Shown: positions 10,741 to 23,764 of the stretch, piece after piece
Numbering within the stretch: the first letter of the stretch is position 1
Layout: each line of letters starts with the position of its first letter
Origin: Monarcha castaneiventris obscurior
Lineage: Eukaryota; Chordata; Aves; Passeriformes; Monarchidae
DNA: 64,000 nucleotides
Direction of reading: 5' to 3'
Assembly (NCBI GenBank): GCA_026261815.1
Contig: JAMPIT010000059.1
Coordinates: 21,128,001-21,192,000 of the forward strand
Program-made: the position numbers and the translations under genes
The notes under the pieces: model-generated
The model's input: only the letters and a program-made list of their open reading frames with translations
Told to the model about the DNA's origin: nothing
Databases searched by the model: none

Positions 10741-13700
10741 TGGCTTTCCTTTAGTCTTGTATCCATTAATAAATATCACTAAGGCACAAAACTATATTTT
10801 TAATGTGGCCCCATTTAATCATTGTGTCAGATGATTCAGGTACATACAGAAACACGAGGAAAGAAAGAATCACCTTCTTCTATGGACATAGTGACCACAC
10901 TAATTCTTTCATATTACAAAAAAATAAAAATAGTTGACTATCATCTTAGCTGTTAGCTAGATGCTAAATAACTGATCATCTGGAAGCAGAAGAGCTGGAT
11001 TCATATTTTTAAAAGTGCTAACAGAAAGATAAATGAGAAAAAATACTGAATTATGGAAAAAGAAAATATTATTCTTAATATTTCTGTCCTTCTAATTTAA
11101 TAATTTATTACCAAGCACAGAAAAGAAAGAAATATACGGGCATGTCCCTCCGACATAAAGATTCTAGTGAAAGGAATCTTTATTATACATACATCATTAA
11201 AACAAAATTCAATAAAGTCTCATAGTGATAGCAAACTTGAGTTAAATAAACAAGCTGCAGTAGTCAGAGTGGTATCAGCTAGAACTACTTTTACAATTTT
11301 TCATCAGTCTTGTATACTTGTTCCAAATGTGCTTGAAAAAGAAAGTTTTATTCTCAAAGTTATCCAGAGTTGTGCTCTTGGAGTATATGTCATCAGAAAA
11401 AATAATGGATCATATCTTTCCCTAGACAAGGAGAATTCTTACTGATGTTATATTTTTGGCATTCTATGTTAACTTAGCAAATGAGGTGTTGTCCAAAACA
11501 CATGCAAGATTTATTGTCATCTTATCTTCTATGTCTTTCAGAAAATATAGCAATTTAAATGGAAGTCATAATATTTAGGTCAAATATATCTTCCTCATTT
11601 TTCCACCTATCCTCAGCTTCTTTCTCTACATGAATTAGTTGATAGCTTGTGTGTTTTTGTTTCTTTCCAAGGGACATCATATTCACAGTAATGTAGGGAT
11701 TAATTATCTTATATCTTTTTTATTGTACTATAAGTATCAGATAAAGACTACATAAAATTGTAACAGATAGCAAATTAAAAAGGGAAGAGAGTTTTAGAAC
11801 ACCACACTGACAGGTTAAGAAAAGACAAATTAAACCTAGGCAAAAAAAAAAAGACACTTTTAGAATATAGAGTGTTAGAGTTAAATTACTATTTTATTTT
11901 AAAAAATAAAATGTATTGCTTCAAAGTCCTGATTTTATTTAAATGTGTTAGGTTGTTTTTCTTTTTTATTATTTTTTCCAACTGATTTTAATTTAATTTT
12001 CTCTGTGTTATCCTGTGGCGAGAATGATAGGAACAAGACAATTTTGCAACTCAAACTTAATCCTTCCTTCCCAATGCTAGAGCAGTCACATTTTAATAGT
12101 TTTTACAGCAAAGGCCCCCAGGGATGGATTTTATTCAGATAGTCCCATTTCTCATCTCTTTTCTCATGGCTGAGGGGCACAAGATACAGTATGGAAGGTA
12201 CCAATGCAAAACAGGTGACCAGGTGTGAGTAGAAAAAGGGATGCACACAATAAAATATCTATTTGAACACTTAAATATTACATCTTCTGTCTGTATGAGG
12301 TGAATACCTACTGCTTGGGATTAAACTATTTTTGGTACTTGGATTTTGATCAAGTATCAAGACTGAACTTCTGTTAATGTGAAGTAAGATTTCACAAGAG
12401 GCAAGAAGATGGAGTAGTTCCTATGAGCAGATTTACTTGTGATTACATACTCTATCATCTGCATTTACAAATTCCAACACCCAGTGTAAAACAGTTTAGG
12501 AAAACCTGCTTATGTCTGTTTATGTCACGATTGGAACTTGAGAACATTTCTGATTATGTCCAACAACAATTCCTCTGTTTGGCTCTGATCCCTATCTCCA
12601 TTATTCCAGTGTGTGAGTCAGATGTTGGAAAAAGAGGGTATTTTTATTAATCTTCAGTTTTTATTAATGGCAAATAAAAGCTAAACAGAATAAAAAAATA
12701 AACATAAAAATTAGCTGTGTATTTAGCTTCAGTTCACTGGAGCTTCCCTTTATGTTTATATTCCCCGAAATGTATCAATCACCCCAATATGTTTCTGGGC
12801 AAAGCCACCATCTCCAGTGGAAAAAAAAACCAACTTTGAAATAGACACTAAAATTGTTAGCAGGGAAACCTAAAGATGGGACTGACAAACTGTGAGTAAC
12901 AGTAAATGTGGAGTTAAGCCTTTACTTGTGTTTTGTGGCAAGCTCTGTTTTTGAAAGGAATTATGTCACATATGTACACAGAAGGTTACTTAAACAGAAG
13001 TATAAACTATCAGTGATCATAATGGTACTTCAGAATTTGTTTTACCTTTTTTTCCTGCCTGTGTTCACCACACTGCTGGGACATTACATGGAACAGCTGT
13101 ATGGAGGTAAAAATGTTTATTTGAAAAATTTATTTCAGCATCTACTAATATAGAACTGTACAAAACCAATTTTACTTATAAAACTGTGTCTGCCTTGCTT
13201 TGTTTCAAATACCAATCCCTACTTCTATCAGAAATTGGATTGTAAGAGTTTTTCACAAGAATAATTAAGGAAAAATATATTTGTGATTAGTTTCTCTTAA
13301 TGTATTTAAATTACAGACTCATTTTGTCTAAAAATTTACAAATTCTATTAATTTTAAAAGTGTTTTAAGCAGTTTTCAATTTTGCTCAAAATCTGATTTG
13401 CCTACTTTATATGCCTTCATATCTGAAGGCTGCATTAGATGTGAAAGAATTATCTTCTTTAAAAATCCCAAATTCAAACAGAAAAGAATTAGACATTTTT
13501 CTTTGTTCACACTCTTCAGAGGTATTCAAATTGTATTACTTAGCTACCTAATAAAATCAATCTTCTTTCCCACTTAACACTCTGAGTATTTCCCAATTAC
13601 AATATTATTTCCTCCTGTTTCTTTCTATGAGCTGAGCAGCCAAATTTGTATCTGCATGACAACACCTCATTATTCATCAATTATATGATGCACTATGCAC

Positions 13701-14797
13701 AAAGTTGGTGATTATGACTTAATTGAATTTTAGCTTTGTTTTTTAACAGCCAAATCTCACTTCATCAATTTACATCTTGTAGAAGTATCTTTCAGTAAAA
13801 GTGTTCAAGAGCACTTTCTTGATCAATAGTGCATCTTCAGTAGCTAAAATGAAGTGACAAATATTTCAAGAAGGCATGGGAACTTGATAGCCTTTTCAAT
13901 GGGGAGCTACCCTCTCTTTTTTGTTGTTCAGGTGCCTTTTAATCCCTGTTTGACTGGATGTATATCAAGAACTGTAGATTTGATTATATGGGACATACAA
14001 CAAGATATTTGCTTCCTTATGAAAGTTTTGTTTTCTTGCTGTTGAATTATTTTTCAACAGCCTGTGTTCTCAACCTATATTGTAGACGAAGCAGTCAGGG
14101 TACCATAGAGCATAAAAATAAATATATTTGTAATTATGCAGGTACTTCATGAAGCTAGCAGTCTGATGTTCAACTTTAAATCAGCTTAAGGGTAATGGGT
14201 TACCTTTGAATTAATTCAGAAGAGTAATTCGCTTAATACTTTCCCAACCCACAAGCTGATTCTGAAAAAGTCATTAACAAGTAAGGAAAAACACCTTTAT
14301 CACATAAGACTGCTGATTCTCTAGCCTAAATATTCCTTAAAATCATTCAGTCTGTTAAACAGACATCCCAACATAAAAAGACAAAATAAAGCCTTCTTGT
14401 AGTAAAAAACCATAACAAACTTATTTTAGCCATGCAGTCTTCCATACAACTAACTAAAAAAAGGTCTTGAGGCTATCATAAAGAACTTTGTCTACTAAAT
14501 TTAACCTGTTACTTATTTACGAAAAATTATTCCATAATATCTTTAAAAATCTGTGGTGATAGATCTCACTAAAAGACTTTCAGAATGACAAGTAGTCTGT
14601 ATTAAAGATGCTCAGTCATTGCTGTCTTAATTCATTGGGAGAAAAATTGATCCACAGTAGGTCCTGTCGGACATTACTGGAATTTTACCTGGCTCAGTAT
14701 TTACCTCAGTGCAATTCAGGATAACATTCTAATTTGAAATCCAACTATTTAATCAGAATCCACTGAGTTTAAGAGCTCCCACTCTATCTAAAGTACT
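10741..14797. other. AT-rich stretch without recognisable features
   Basis: Only short A/T runs and short open frames are seen. No splice-bounded exon or repeat family is recognised. Confidence 0.55.
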
Positions 14798-14871
14798 TCT
14801 AGCACTAACACCAGCTGGGAATTGCCTCCAAGAATAAATGGACGTAATTCCCAGCTGCTAGTAGTGCTAGA
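14798..14871. repeat. Long imperfect inverted repeat (hairpin, miRNA-precursor-sized)
   Basis: The left arm (14798-14823) and right arm (14846-14871) are each 26 nt and complementary at 23 of 26 positions. The stem is 10 bp, two mismatches, 1 bp, one mismatch, then 12 bp (core AGCTGGGAATT against AATTCCCAGCT). The loop is 22 nt (14824-14845). Stem length and central bulge resemble a pre-miRNA, but the arms do not match any miRNA I recognise. It could instead be a remnant of a palindromic DNA element. Confidence 0.7.
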
Positions 14872-15861
14872 TATAAATCATTCAAAGTTTATGTTGATAA
14901 AAGTGGCCAAGTTATATACAATGCACAGCTTCATGCCCTAATGATCATATAGTGCCAGTTTGCAAAGCCAGTGTTTCAAATATCTCTGAGTTCAGGAATG
15001 ACTATATGATTTTCATATAATTTATGCAAAAGTCACTTTTCAAATTATCATAACATAGAAAGAACATAATTAAATAATTTTTAGAAGAAGTGTGGATAAA
15101 TTATCTTTTTTGAATATACCAGAAACTCAACAGTAAATAGACTTAAAGGGAAACTTACGCAGTTCAAAATTAACTCATTTGAAGGCTGAAGAGAAATACA
15201 AAAACTTTTTAGGAACAAATTGTAGGTATCAGGAGCCAGTTATTCAAAATAAATAAGAGGCTGAAAAAATGAAACACAGGAATGTTAAGTAATGTTTCTC
15301 CTTACACTGTTCCTCTTAAAATGTTTATGATTTAACAAGAATATAACAAGAATTCTTATATGCTTACATAACATCAAGTAAAATTTTCTCACCAAAGAGA
15401 TATTGAAGCTTATTTTCAATATGAATGTGTTTTGGTTTGTTTGTTTGTTTTCAAATAAAATGTTATTTTTCTCTTATCCTTGGAAGGATTTTTCATGTGT
15501 GCTGTTAACCTGAAAAGGTATTTCACTCAAAGAAGATTATGGAACCAGGTAGATCACAAAACTATCCTTCTGCCAATCTTCTCGCCTGTCCTTTTCATAC
15601 TTTTCAAGCTTTCCTTTTTGATGCTCATCATTATGGTTTAAAGGACACAGATCACCGTTTCTATAATACAGACATGATTTATTAATTTTTATTAGATATC
15701 CAGTAGAACAAAACATACAATTTTTTTTACATATGTAGGTAACATTTCATCTGAATATTTGCTTCTTGTGAGCTAGTGAAATATTTGCAAAACTGTATTC
15801 AGGGAGCTGTGCATGTCAGTTAGATTTCATGATTTGAAATGAAAAAGGTAACATTTAGTTT
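14872..15861. other. AT-rich stretch without recognisable features
   Basis: A short TTTG-type run lies near 15428-15450 and an A18 run at 15862-15879 abuts the next LTR. Nothing else is recognised. Confidence 0.55.
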
Positions 15862-15880
15862 AAAAAAAAAAAAAAAAAAG

Positions 15881-16739
15881 TGTTGATATGGTCAGTTCTT
15901 GACCTCGTTCGCCTCTGAGCGGGGTTTACGTGCCCAAGTGTTGTTGGTCGGGCCGTGCCGGGGCCGTGCCGGGGCCGTGCCGGGGCCGTGCCGGGGCCGT
16001 GCCGGGGCCGTGCCGGGGCTGCCCGGGCCGGGCCCAGGCGGCGGCAGCGGCTGCAGCGGCCCCAGCGCAGGGCACGGCTGAGCCCCTCAGCCACGGGCGG
16101 GCGGCCGAGAGAGAGCCCCGGGGAAAGCCTGGGCAAGGGAGGGCAAAACCTGCCCGCAGCCAGGGCTGAGCCAGGGGAACCGTGCGGGAAACAGCCCTGC
16201 CAGCCTGAGGGGACAGCGGGAGCAGCGACGGAGGCGGGAGAGGCCCGGCAGGGATGGATGGGCCTGCGGCCAGGGAGAGACCCCGGCGGGGCTGGGGCTG
16301 CCCTGCGGACCCTGGGAAGGACTCACGCCCCAGGAAAAAGCGTGAGGAGGAAGGATCGGCAGAGATGAGCTGTTAGAGAGTGACCACAGCCCCTCGTTCT
16401 CTGTCCGTGTGCCATTCTTGGGGGAGAAGGTAGAGGACTCAGGAGTGAAGAGTGAAGCTGAGTCTGGGAAGGGATGAAGAAATATGGTTTTATATGTCAG
16501 ATGTGTATATCTGTCTTTTTGTTTCCCACCACCTGTAAATATGTATTTTCACAGGTGATAAATCCGTTTACCCCAAGTTGAGTCTATTTGTTGCAGTAAG
16601 GAATATTTCTGTTTTTATTCTGACCCAGGAGCATTCTCTATCCACTTTAAAATATTTAATCCCCTCTTCGTGCTGAGGACAGAGGAGGACGTGAGCAACC
16701 AGGTAGGACCTCAGTTTTTAGCTAAGCTTAACCCACCGT
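15881..16739 (+). mobile_element. Avian ERVL-type solo LTR with a CpG-dense 5' region
   Basis: The segment starts TGTTGATATGGTCAG directly after an A18 run and ends near CTTAACCCACCG, which resembles a common avian LTR terminus. The 3' half has the order I know from that LTR family: GGCAGAGATGAGCTG, a GGGGGAGAAGGTAGAG block, a T-rich stretch, CCCCAAGTTGAGTCT, then the terminal block. The 5' half (about 15900-16340) is very G+C- and CpG-rich and contains the 11-bp array annotated separately. No ERV coding sequence adjoins. The 3' terminus CGTG in place of CACA and the lack of an obvious target duplication leave exact ends unsure. Overlapping open frames at 15855-16368 arise from low stop density in GC-rich repeat DNA. 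Confidence 0.75.
15950..16015 (+). repeat. 11-bp tandem repeat, six perfect copies, inside an LTR
   Basis: Unit GGGCCGTGCCG repeated six times without a mismatch (15950-16015), followed by degenerate GGGCTGCCCGG. The lack of divergence indicates recent expansion or homogenisation. It sits in the part of the LTR expected to be U3, where repeated motifs often act as enhancers. Confidence 0.97.
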
Positions 16740-19700
16740 GCCTTCCTTCTTTGAATTAGCTGTAATTCCTTTAAGATAGCACAGATTTGCCGTGAATATT
16801 ACTACTAAAAATGATTTATCCTGTAACAATGAAGCTGGTGCAGTGTGAGTTCTGTTGAGAACATGAGTCAATTACCAACATAAAATGAAAGATGAAGGTC
16901 ATAAAGAGTTAATTATTTTTTTAGCTTTGCAGATCACATAGCTTTCTTTTCCACTTATGACTTATTAGTAGATGTCCAGCTAAAGTGCAAGGTGATTTGT
17001 ACACTGCAGTATAAAATCTCCATTATGAACTTTGATTTAGTTGGGACTTAGAGCACTTGAGTTTAAAATGGATGTTTTGCAACAGTTCACAGAAATATAT
17101 TTTATTGTCTACTATGTGAACAAAAAAGACATTTAAAGCCATAGTGAATCATGTCCAAAAGAACTAAGGGAATAGTTTTTGTGTGATCACAGCTTTTGAA
17201 ACAAAAGACTCAAATGTCAGAAGAAATTAAAGATAATGTGATTGAGGAAGAACAAGGAGGGGGGCTGGAGCTTTAAGTTTCTGCAAGGTCAGGGAAAGTG
17301 GAATCTGACATCTGGTTAGAAAAAAAGTGGTTCCAAATGGATGCACTACTATCCTCAAAGCACTGACAAACCACTATCTGAGAAATGGACAAGCCTTTCT
17401 AGAGTGATCAAGAGTGTAAAACAGTCTCTATGAGTTCTGTAATCCCAGAACCTTCCTGTTTAAAATATAGAACAACTTTAGCATGCATGAGAAAGAAAAA
17501 AAAGTGGTGATTAATTCAATTTGCCTCAGTATATGAAACCATCTTGCAGCTCAACATTATTTAAATAAATAGAACAGCATTTGGTGCTGTGGAAATACAG
17601 TTCAATCTTATTGGAACTTACACTGACAACAGCCACGTACAATGTGATATCAATCTTATTTTCTCCTTTGTCTCATTATATTAGAACAGGCAAAAAGAGT
17701 TATGAGTTCACACGATATGAAATAATGTGATATTCTATCAGTTGATATCACAAAACTATCCTTTTCTTAAACGGGGAGAGGTAGAAGTAAATAAAGAATA
17801 GCAGCCAGAAGCAATTATGTAAAACTCTGAGCAATATTCCCTAGAGAGAAAGATATGTACATTTTCCTGTCTAGTTCCATTACATGTATTCATTTCAAAA
17901 CTAGACACTTTCCAATACAAACAGAGCAAATTCAATTTTGTTCAAACAACATTCACTTCTAACACTTCATGTGCCAAGTGAGGAATGCAACACAAAGCTT
18001 TGAACAAATTAAACATCTCTTTTAAGAACAATGTAAATGCTATTAATTTACTTTCAGTAATGGGAGTTTTTCTGATTCACTGCATGACTGCATTGGGTGT
18101 TGCAGAGAATAAGCTGTTTGTTTCAACCTTAAATCTTGTTTGTGTACAAAAAGATTTTGTCAAACTCATGAATGCCAAATAATACAATGTAAATACAGTC
18201 TTTGTTAAGTGCTTTTACAAAGATTTATACATGCTTCAATAAAAAGGGAAAAGATAGGAGTAGGTGAGTCCATCATATGTGCCTTTGCTGGGATGGACTG
18301 ATATGTCCATTTTATTCAAGTTACGGGATCAACTGCAGAAACAACCTCAACAAAAATCTTCAGGATACATATACACATATACAAATACTCATACACTTTT
18401 CATCTAACTGCTATACATGAATGGTGGTTGCATCCCTGCTTGATTGAAGATGAGATATGTAATGTACTTACAGAGCACTGAAGAGAAGGCATTGAATGAA
18501 TGAGGGAAGATTTAAATAAATCTCTATATGCATATATTTGGAACTGTATGATTTGATAAAGAGGAAAACCCTTGGAGGAATTACCAGATGAGAAGGTGAA
18601 CTTGCAAGAAATAGGGGAGAGAGGTAGTATGACAAGATGACAGTAGAGATAAAGGTGCCATGTCATTCACTTAGAGATTGATACTGAGCTTGTTTGTTAT
18701 AAATTAGGATTTTCCACTGCAACCCAGTGAAGGGAAAGACCAGGAGTGTTACATAACCAAAACAGGTACATATGAGCCATGGGTACAATATGGAACTGAA
18801 AATTTGAAGTGAGCCTGATCCTGAAGTATGTCACAAGTATAAAGACATGTACAGGGTATTAATGTGAAAAAATGCAAGGTATTGCTATGACTCTAAAATG
18901 GATACTGAACAATTTTGATAAACTGAGTTCAAGAAGATGAATTTAAACAGGGAGGGAGGAAGAGACGATAGCTCTCAGCATGATGAGAATAGAGGATTTT
19001 GTCCCTGGAATGAAATGAAGAAAATTCAATTTATTCATCTTGGCACAATAAAGATAAGAGGGAATACTCCTCTGCCTAAACACAACAGAATGTAGCTACT
19101 GGAAAGGACAGAAACTATTCAAATTCCAGAACCTACTGGCATGGAAAAAACAGTTGTGGAACAGTCTGCCTATATGAGTGGCAGAGGTAGAAGAGTGGTC
19201 TAGCTCTAACATGGATATGGTTTGCTTTAATATGAAAAGACAGAACCCAGTGATCTGATTCTAGTTTCAAATGCTTCCAAAATTCCTATAATTCCTGTTA
19301 AGAACAAACTAATTAGGAATGTGCTAAAGTCTGTATCCATTAGAAAGATGCAAAGAAACTGATAGGAGTATACAACCTGATTGTTTGCAAAGAAAGGGAG
19401 AATATTTCTTTTGTTATCTCTATCCTCTAATAGGCAAGAGAATAAACGGGGGCACCCTGTGAAAGCGAGATATTAATCCTTGAGGCAACAAGGCTGCAGG
19501 GACACATCAGTCAAAGAAAAGAAAGGACATAACAGCCTCTACAGAGAATCAAGTGAAGACTGAGTAACAGCCGAAGTCTGTGGGGTATAATACTTACATC
19601 TGAATAATGATACTTACATGTTTATATTGTATTTATATATACAGTGTTTTAACTTTCAAGCATTTGTTCCCTGGATCATTTCTAAGCACTGAGTAACTTT

Positions 19701-20274
19701 GAATGATTTTTTTTGTTCATAAATGTGTTCAGGATCCTTTTAAACTCCATGAAGGTTATCAATATTGATAGCATCCTATGTCTGTTACTTCCAAGACTCA
19801 CTTAAAATTTGTGGTAAAGATTCCTTCTTTTCCCTTGTTCTGAATTTGCTACCTTATAAATTCCTTTAATTCTCCCTAATTTTTCTATTAAAACAAGGAA
19901 AAGGCAATAAAACCCTGTACACTTTTATCCCTGTTACTCATTATATCTATGGATGCTTCCAACATTCCTCTCCTTTATTTCTTGTCCAGGCTGATGCGTT
20001 CTTTCCTTAATTCTCTCTTGCATAGAAGTCTCTTGCCCTGATCATTAATCAATGTGATCCCAGGAAAACTGTCACACATAGTTCCTACACTGAAGTTCAT
20101 AGATATAGTACATGAGATATTTTGAATATGACTCTAAAGCAAAACAGAGGAATCATATTTTTAAGCTCCATGTCAATGTAAATTTTTGAGGACTTTGTAA
20201 TTTGCAGACTTCCATAAAATCTCTTAAATACAGAGCAAAGATTTGGGGTCATAATGCAGAATCAACATTTCAGA
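16740..20274. other. AT-rich stretch without recognisable features
   Basis: Scattered short open frames only. No repeat family is recognised. Confidence 0.55.
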
Positions 20275-20318
20275 AACTAATGAGTACTTTGTAAGGAACT
20301 AATGAGTACTTTGTAAGG
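20275..20318 (+). repeat. Perfect 22-bp tandem duplication
   Basis: Two identical adjacent 22-bp units, each beginning AACTAATGAGTACT, at 20275-20296 and 20297-20318. Identity suggests a recent slippage or short duplication event. Confidence 0.97.
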
Positions 20319-23300
20319 ACTTTTCTCTTCCATGCTGTTGTGTATTTTCCATACTGGAAGGGAAGGCTACTCAGACTCTTAGCATAAAGACAGAAGCATT
20401 CTTTTTTCACTCTGAGCATTTGGCCAAATTAGATGCCAATACATCATACTGACACAACTAGAACACATCTCTACCAATGTTTTGTTACATCAAGACAAAC
20501 ACTTCTTAACTCCGATAGCACCTGTTGCAGTAAATTAAACATCGGGGGAAGCCCTGGATGCCATCAGAACCAATAGTGAAATGCAATGTGACACTAATAA
20601 CCACAAACACATAATCCATTAAATTGTTCCATGATCTTTCTCTCAAGAAATGCCAGAATAGAGTTAGTTAGAAAATGCAGTACTTTCACAACTAGCCCAG
20701 AGAACATATATAAGTGCTGAAATATTTAATGGATAGCTTCAGATTTGTTCTGTTTGTAACAGTATTTGGCAAGTATAAACAATAAAACATTGAATTAACT
20801 CCTCATCTTTATTATTCATCTGATACTGGTTAATCAGGAAACTCATATCGGGTGAAGTTGCATCCAAATTCCTATCTGAGATAATGTGCTATTTTAGCAG
20901 ATCTTTTAGACAAATAGATACTGCATGAGTCTGTTAATCCCCAGCAAAAACAGCTGATCTGAGTAACTGAAAGCTAGAAGTGAAGTGTCCTGTGATAACC
21001 TATAGAGTGATGAGCTTAGTGGGATTTGAAATACCTCAGTATGCTGTTTGTTATGAAGATGCATTATTATTTCAGCAATGAATAAGCTCCATCCCATGAT
21101 AAAATACCAAAAGAACCCTCTATGAAGTGAATAGAGGAAAGCTCACTCTATTAACATACATAAATTTAGACAATTTTTTGGCACTTCTCAAGAGCACCCT
21201 TAAAGTTACAGGCTTGAATTTCTGCATCTCACCAAAGAACATATCTCTGAATTGAAGTAATTTCTTCACCAACAATCTTGATATTCTGGGGTTTTTTTAC
21301 AAGAAAGATCTTGCCCTCCAGGCTTAAGCAAAAGCAGTTCATTTAAACACCTCTCAATGAGTGTGAGTAGAGAGACAGACAGAGAGAGACTACAGCATGT
21401 TCCCATGCCTCAGATGAGCTTTCTCCTGTTCTAGTCAGCTTGTGTCTGGACTAGAAGCGTAGCTTCTTTGGAAAGCACATCTCTTTGGTCGCAGCATGAC
21501 ACAAATGTATTTCTGAGCTCCTAAAACAAAGTGCTTTAAATAGCAAGTTAGCAGAAGGGACTTCAGCAAGGCAGCACCCACATCTTCCCTGATTAGTTTG
21601 CTCAGAGGTATGTACTTTTTAAAGAGGATAGGGCTAAAAGGGATTTTACACCTAACAGCTGCTAAATGCAGTAGCCCAATAGGAGGGAGGCTGCCAGTTC
21701 CCTGTTCCCAGGTCCCCACAGTCATGCATTCACAGACACACACCCTCACAGCCACAATCACCCACATTATATGTACATACACATGCACAGAGGTCAGCAC
21801 AGACGGGAAACACAGCATTCACACAACCACAAACAACACAAATGACCTCATCCCGTTCTGCTCTCAGGCTGGTCAAAATGGAGCCTCTTAGTGGAAAATA
21901 TGCACATGTATAGGATACGGGTCCCTTCAGTAGCTGGTCTATCCAATAACTGCATCCTCTGATGTCATTTGGGTGTGCAAACTCCAAAGCCCACACCCCG
22001 ATCCTGCTACTGGTGCTCAGACCTCCTTTCTGACAAGGTTATTAGGACATTGCACTTCCTTTGCAGGTGTGTGGATGGACCTTTTATAACAACCTAACAA
22101 TACTTTGTTTTTGACATATTTTTTTCCATCTGCCCTGGGCATCCTGCTACTGGCCCTGGGCTGATAAAGCATCCTACATTGCAGAGCTGTGTGGTTGCCT
22201 CTTAACTAAATAAATTGATGATGAACTTCTTCCCAGCTCTAGGAACTTCATGGTTTTATACTGATCCTAGGTTCAGTCTTGTAATGAATACATCTGGACA
22301 GTCTAGATGAAGGCTGAAAGTAAATTCACCAGCTATTATTTCTTCACACTGTCTCTGTAAGGCTTAATATCCCTCTCATTATTTCTTTTTGTTAGTTTTT
22401 CTTGGACAAACTCCTTTGATTTAATACTAGTCAGCCAGCAGTATAATATTACACTGTTTAAAATAAGGCACATAAAGCATCTCTGAGGTCATTATTGCCC
22501 TCTTTACCCAATAAGCATTGCCTTCTTGAAGTTAAATTGTGAAAGAAAAAAAGACCATTCTGGTTTATAAATACAATACCTTTAATAATAATTTAAAATA
22601 ACAATAATTTTAAAAAAAAAAATTGCCTTATTTTTCAGAAACTAGGAAATTCAAAAAACACTGCACTTTATTCATACCCAAGTCAAGTGAGTTCTTCTTT
22701 TGCCAATGATGGGGTTTTAAGCTACTAATTAAGCCAACTTTCCTTTGAGGAATCATCTTTATACCAGCTGCCAGGATAACCATAGTTTGTGTAAAAATTG
22801 TAAGAAAGGTTCTATATCTCTCTCCTTCTTTACATTTATTAAGAGGCATCAGCAATTGAAGTCTATTTACATTTTTCTGCTTCTGCTCCTGTTTCTTGAA
22901 GATTTCCTCAGGGAAAAACGGCCAATAGAGGACTAAACATTTATTTGGAAAATAGAGACAGGATAGAATTGCAGCCTTCACAGCAAGTCTTAAAGCCCCA
23001 ATCCAAGATTGAACTGATGTATAAGAAGGAAGACAAGCCTCGAGGGAAGGAGTAGCAGCAGCACCATGGGATTTCTCCTCCTCATGTTAAGTTAGTCCAC
23101 AGGAGTAGTCATAGGCTCCAAATAGCAGATAGAGCCTCACAGCAGCCTCACTCTAACCTGCAGACAGTATTACCACTGCTAATGGAATGCATCTTTATGG
23201 AATCTACACATTTTTATTTTTTCCTTTATTTAATGCACAAAGTATGGAGCTGACCCAACAAGCTTCATGAACATCTTTGAGAAAAGATAATAAATTATCC

Positions 23301-23328
23301 CTTACTTGACACCTTATGTGAGTGATTA
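20319..23328. other. AT-rich stretch; degenerate CA-rich patch near 21,735-21,830
   Basis: Around 21735-21830 the sequence is rich in CACA and ACAT steps, like a decayed CA repeat; frames on both strands there (up to 127 codons) are unlikely to be genes. Nothing else is recognised. Confidence 0.5.
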
Positions 23329-23396
23329 CAGAATCATAGAAGGATTTGGACTGGAGGGGACTGGTACGGATCATCTGATTCAAACCTCTGGTGAAA
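23329..23396 (-). mobile_element. CR1 LINE 3'-end fragment
   Basis: CAGAATCATAGAAGG, then GGACTGGAGGGGAC and GATCATCTGATTCAAACC, matches the reverse-complemented CR1 3' end. About 70 bp survive before unrelated sequence. It could be the detached tail of the CR1 at 23765-24958, but about 370 bp of unrecognised sequence separates them. Confidence 0.72.
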
Positions 23397-23764
23397 TCAG
23401 GGTGAAGTTTTAATTTACTGTCTTGAAGGGTATTTGAAAACACGTAATTTTCCTTCTGGAGGGATAATTTGATATTCTATCTTATTGCTTAAATAATGTC
23501 ACTTATGATTAGCAATGAAATCTATGATTTGCAATTAAATACTTTAATGAGGAATACTGTACAATCCCTGAATAGAAAAAGGGAATTGTATTCAGCAGGA
23601 GAAGGGGAATTTTATTCTATGGTAAGAACATGGAATTTAGGAAAGCAAACTTTCAGATCTTTAAAGAGTTACTCAACAGGACTCTCTGGAAAAATGCTTA
23701 CATGGACAAGGGCACAGAAGAGAACTGGCAGATTTTTAAGGACTCCTTCCACAGAACACAACAG

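Noticed and set aside
15855..16368. Several overlapping GC-rich frames on both strands
   Set aside because: They result from the 11-bp GC repeat and low stop density in an LTR.
21735..21830. Frames on both strands over a CA-rich patch
   Set aside because: Low-complexity CA-derived composition, not coding.
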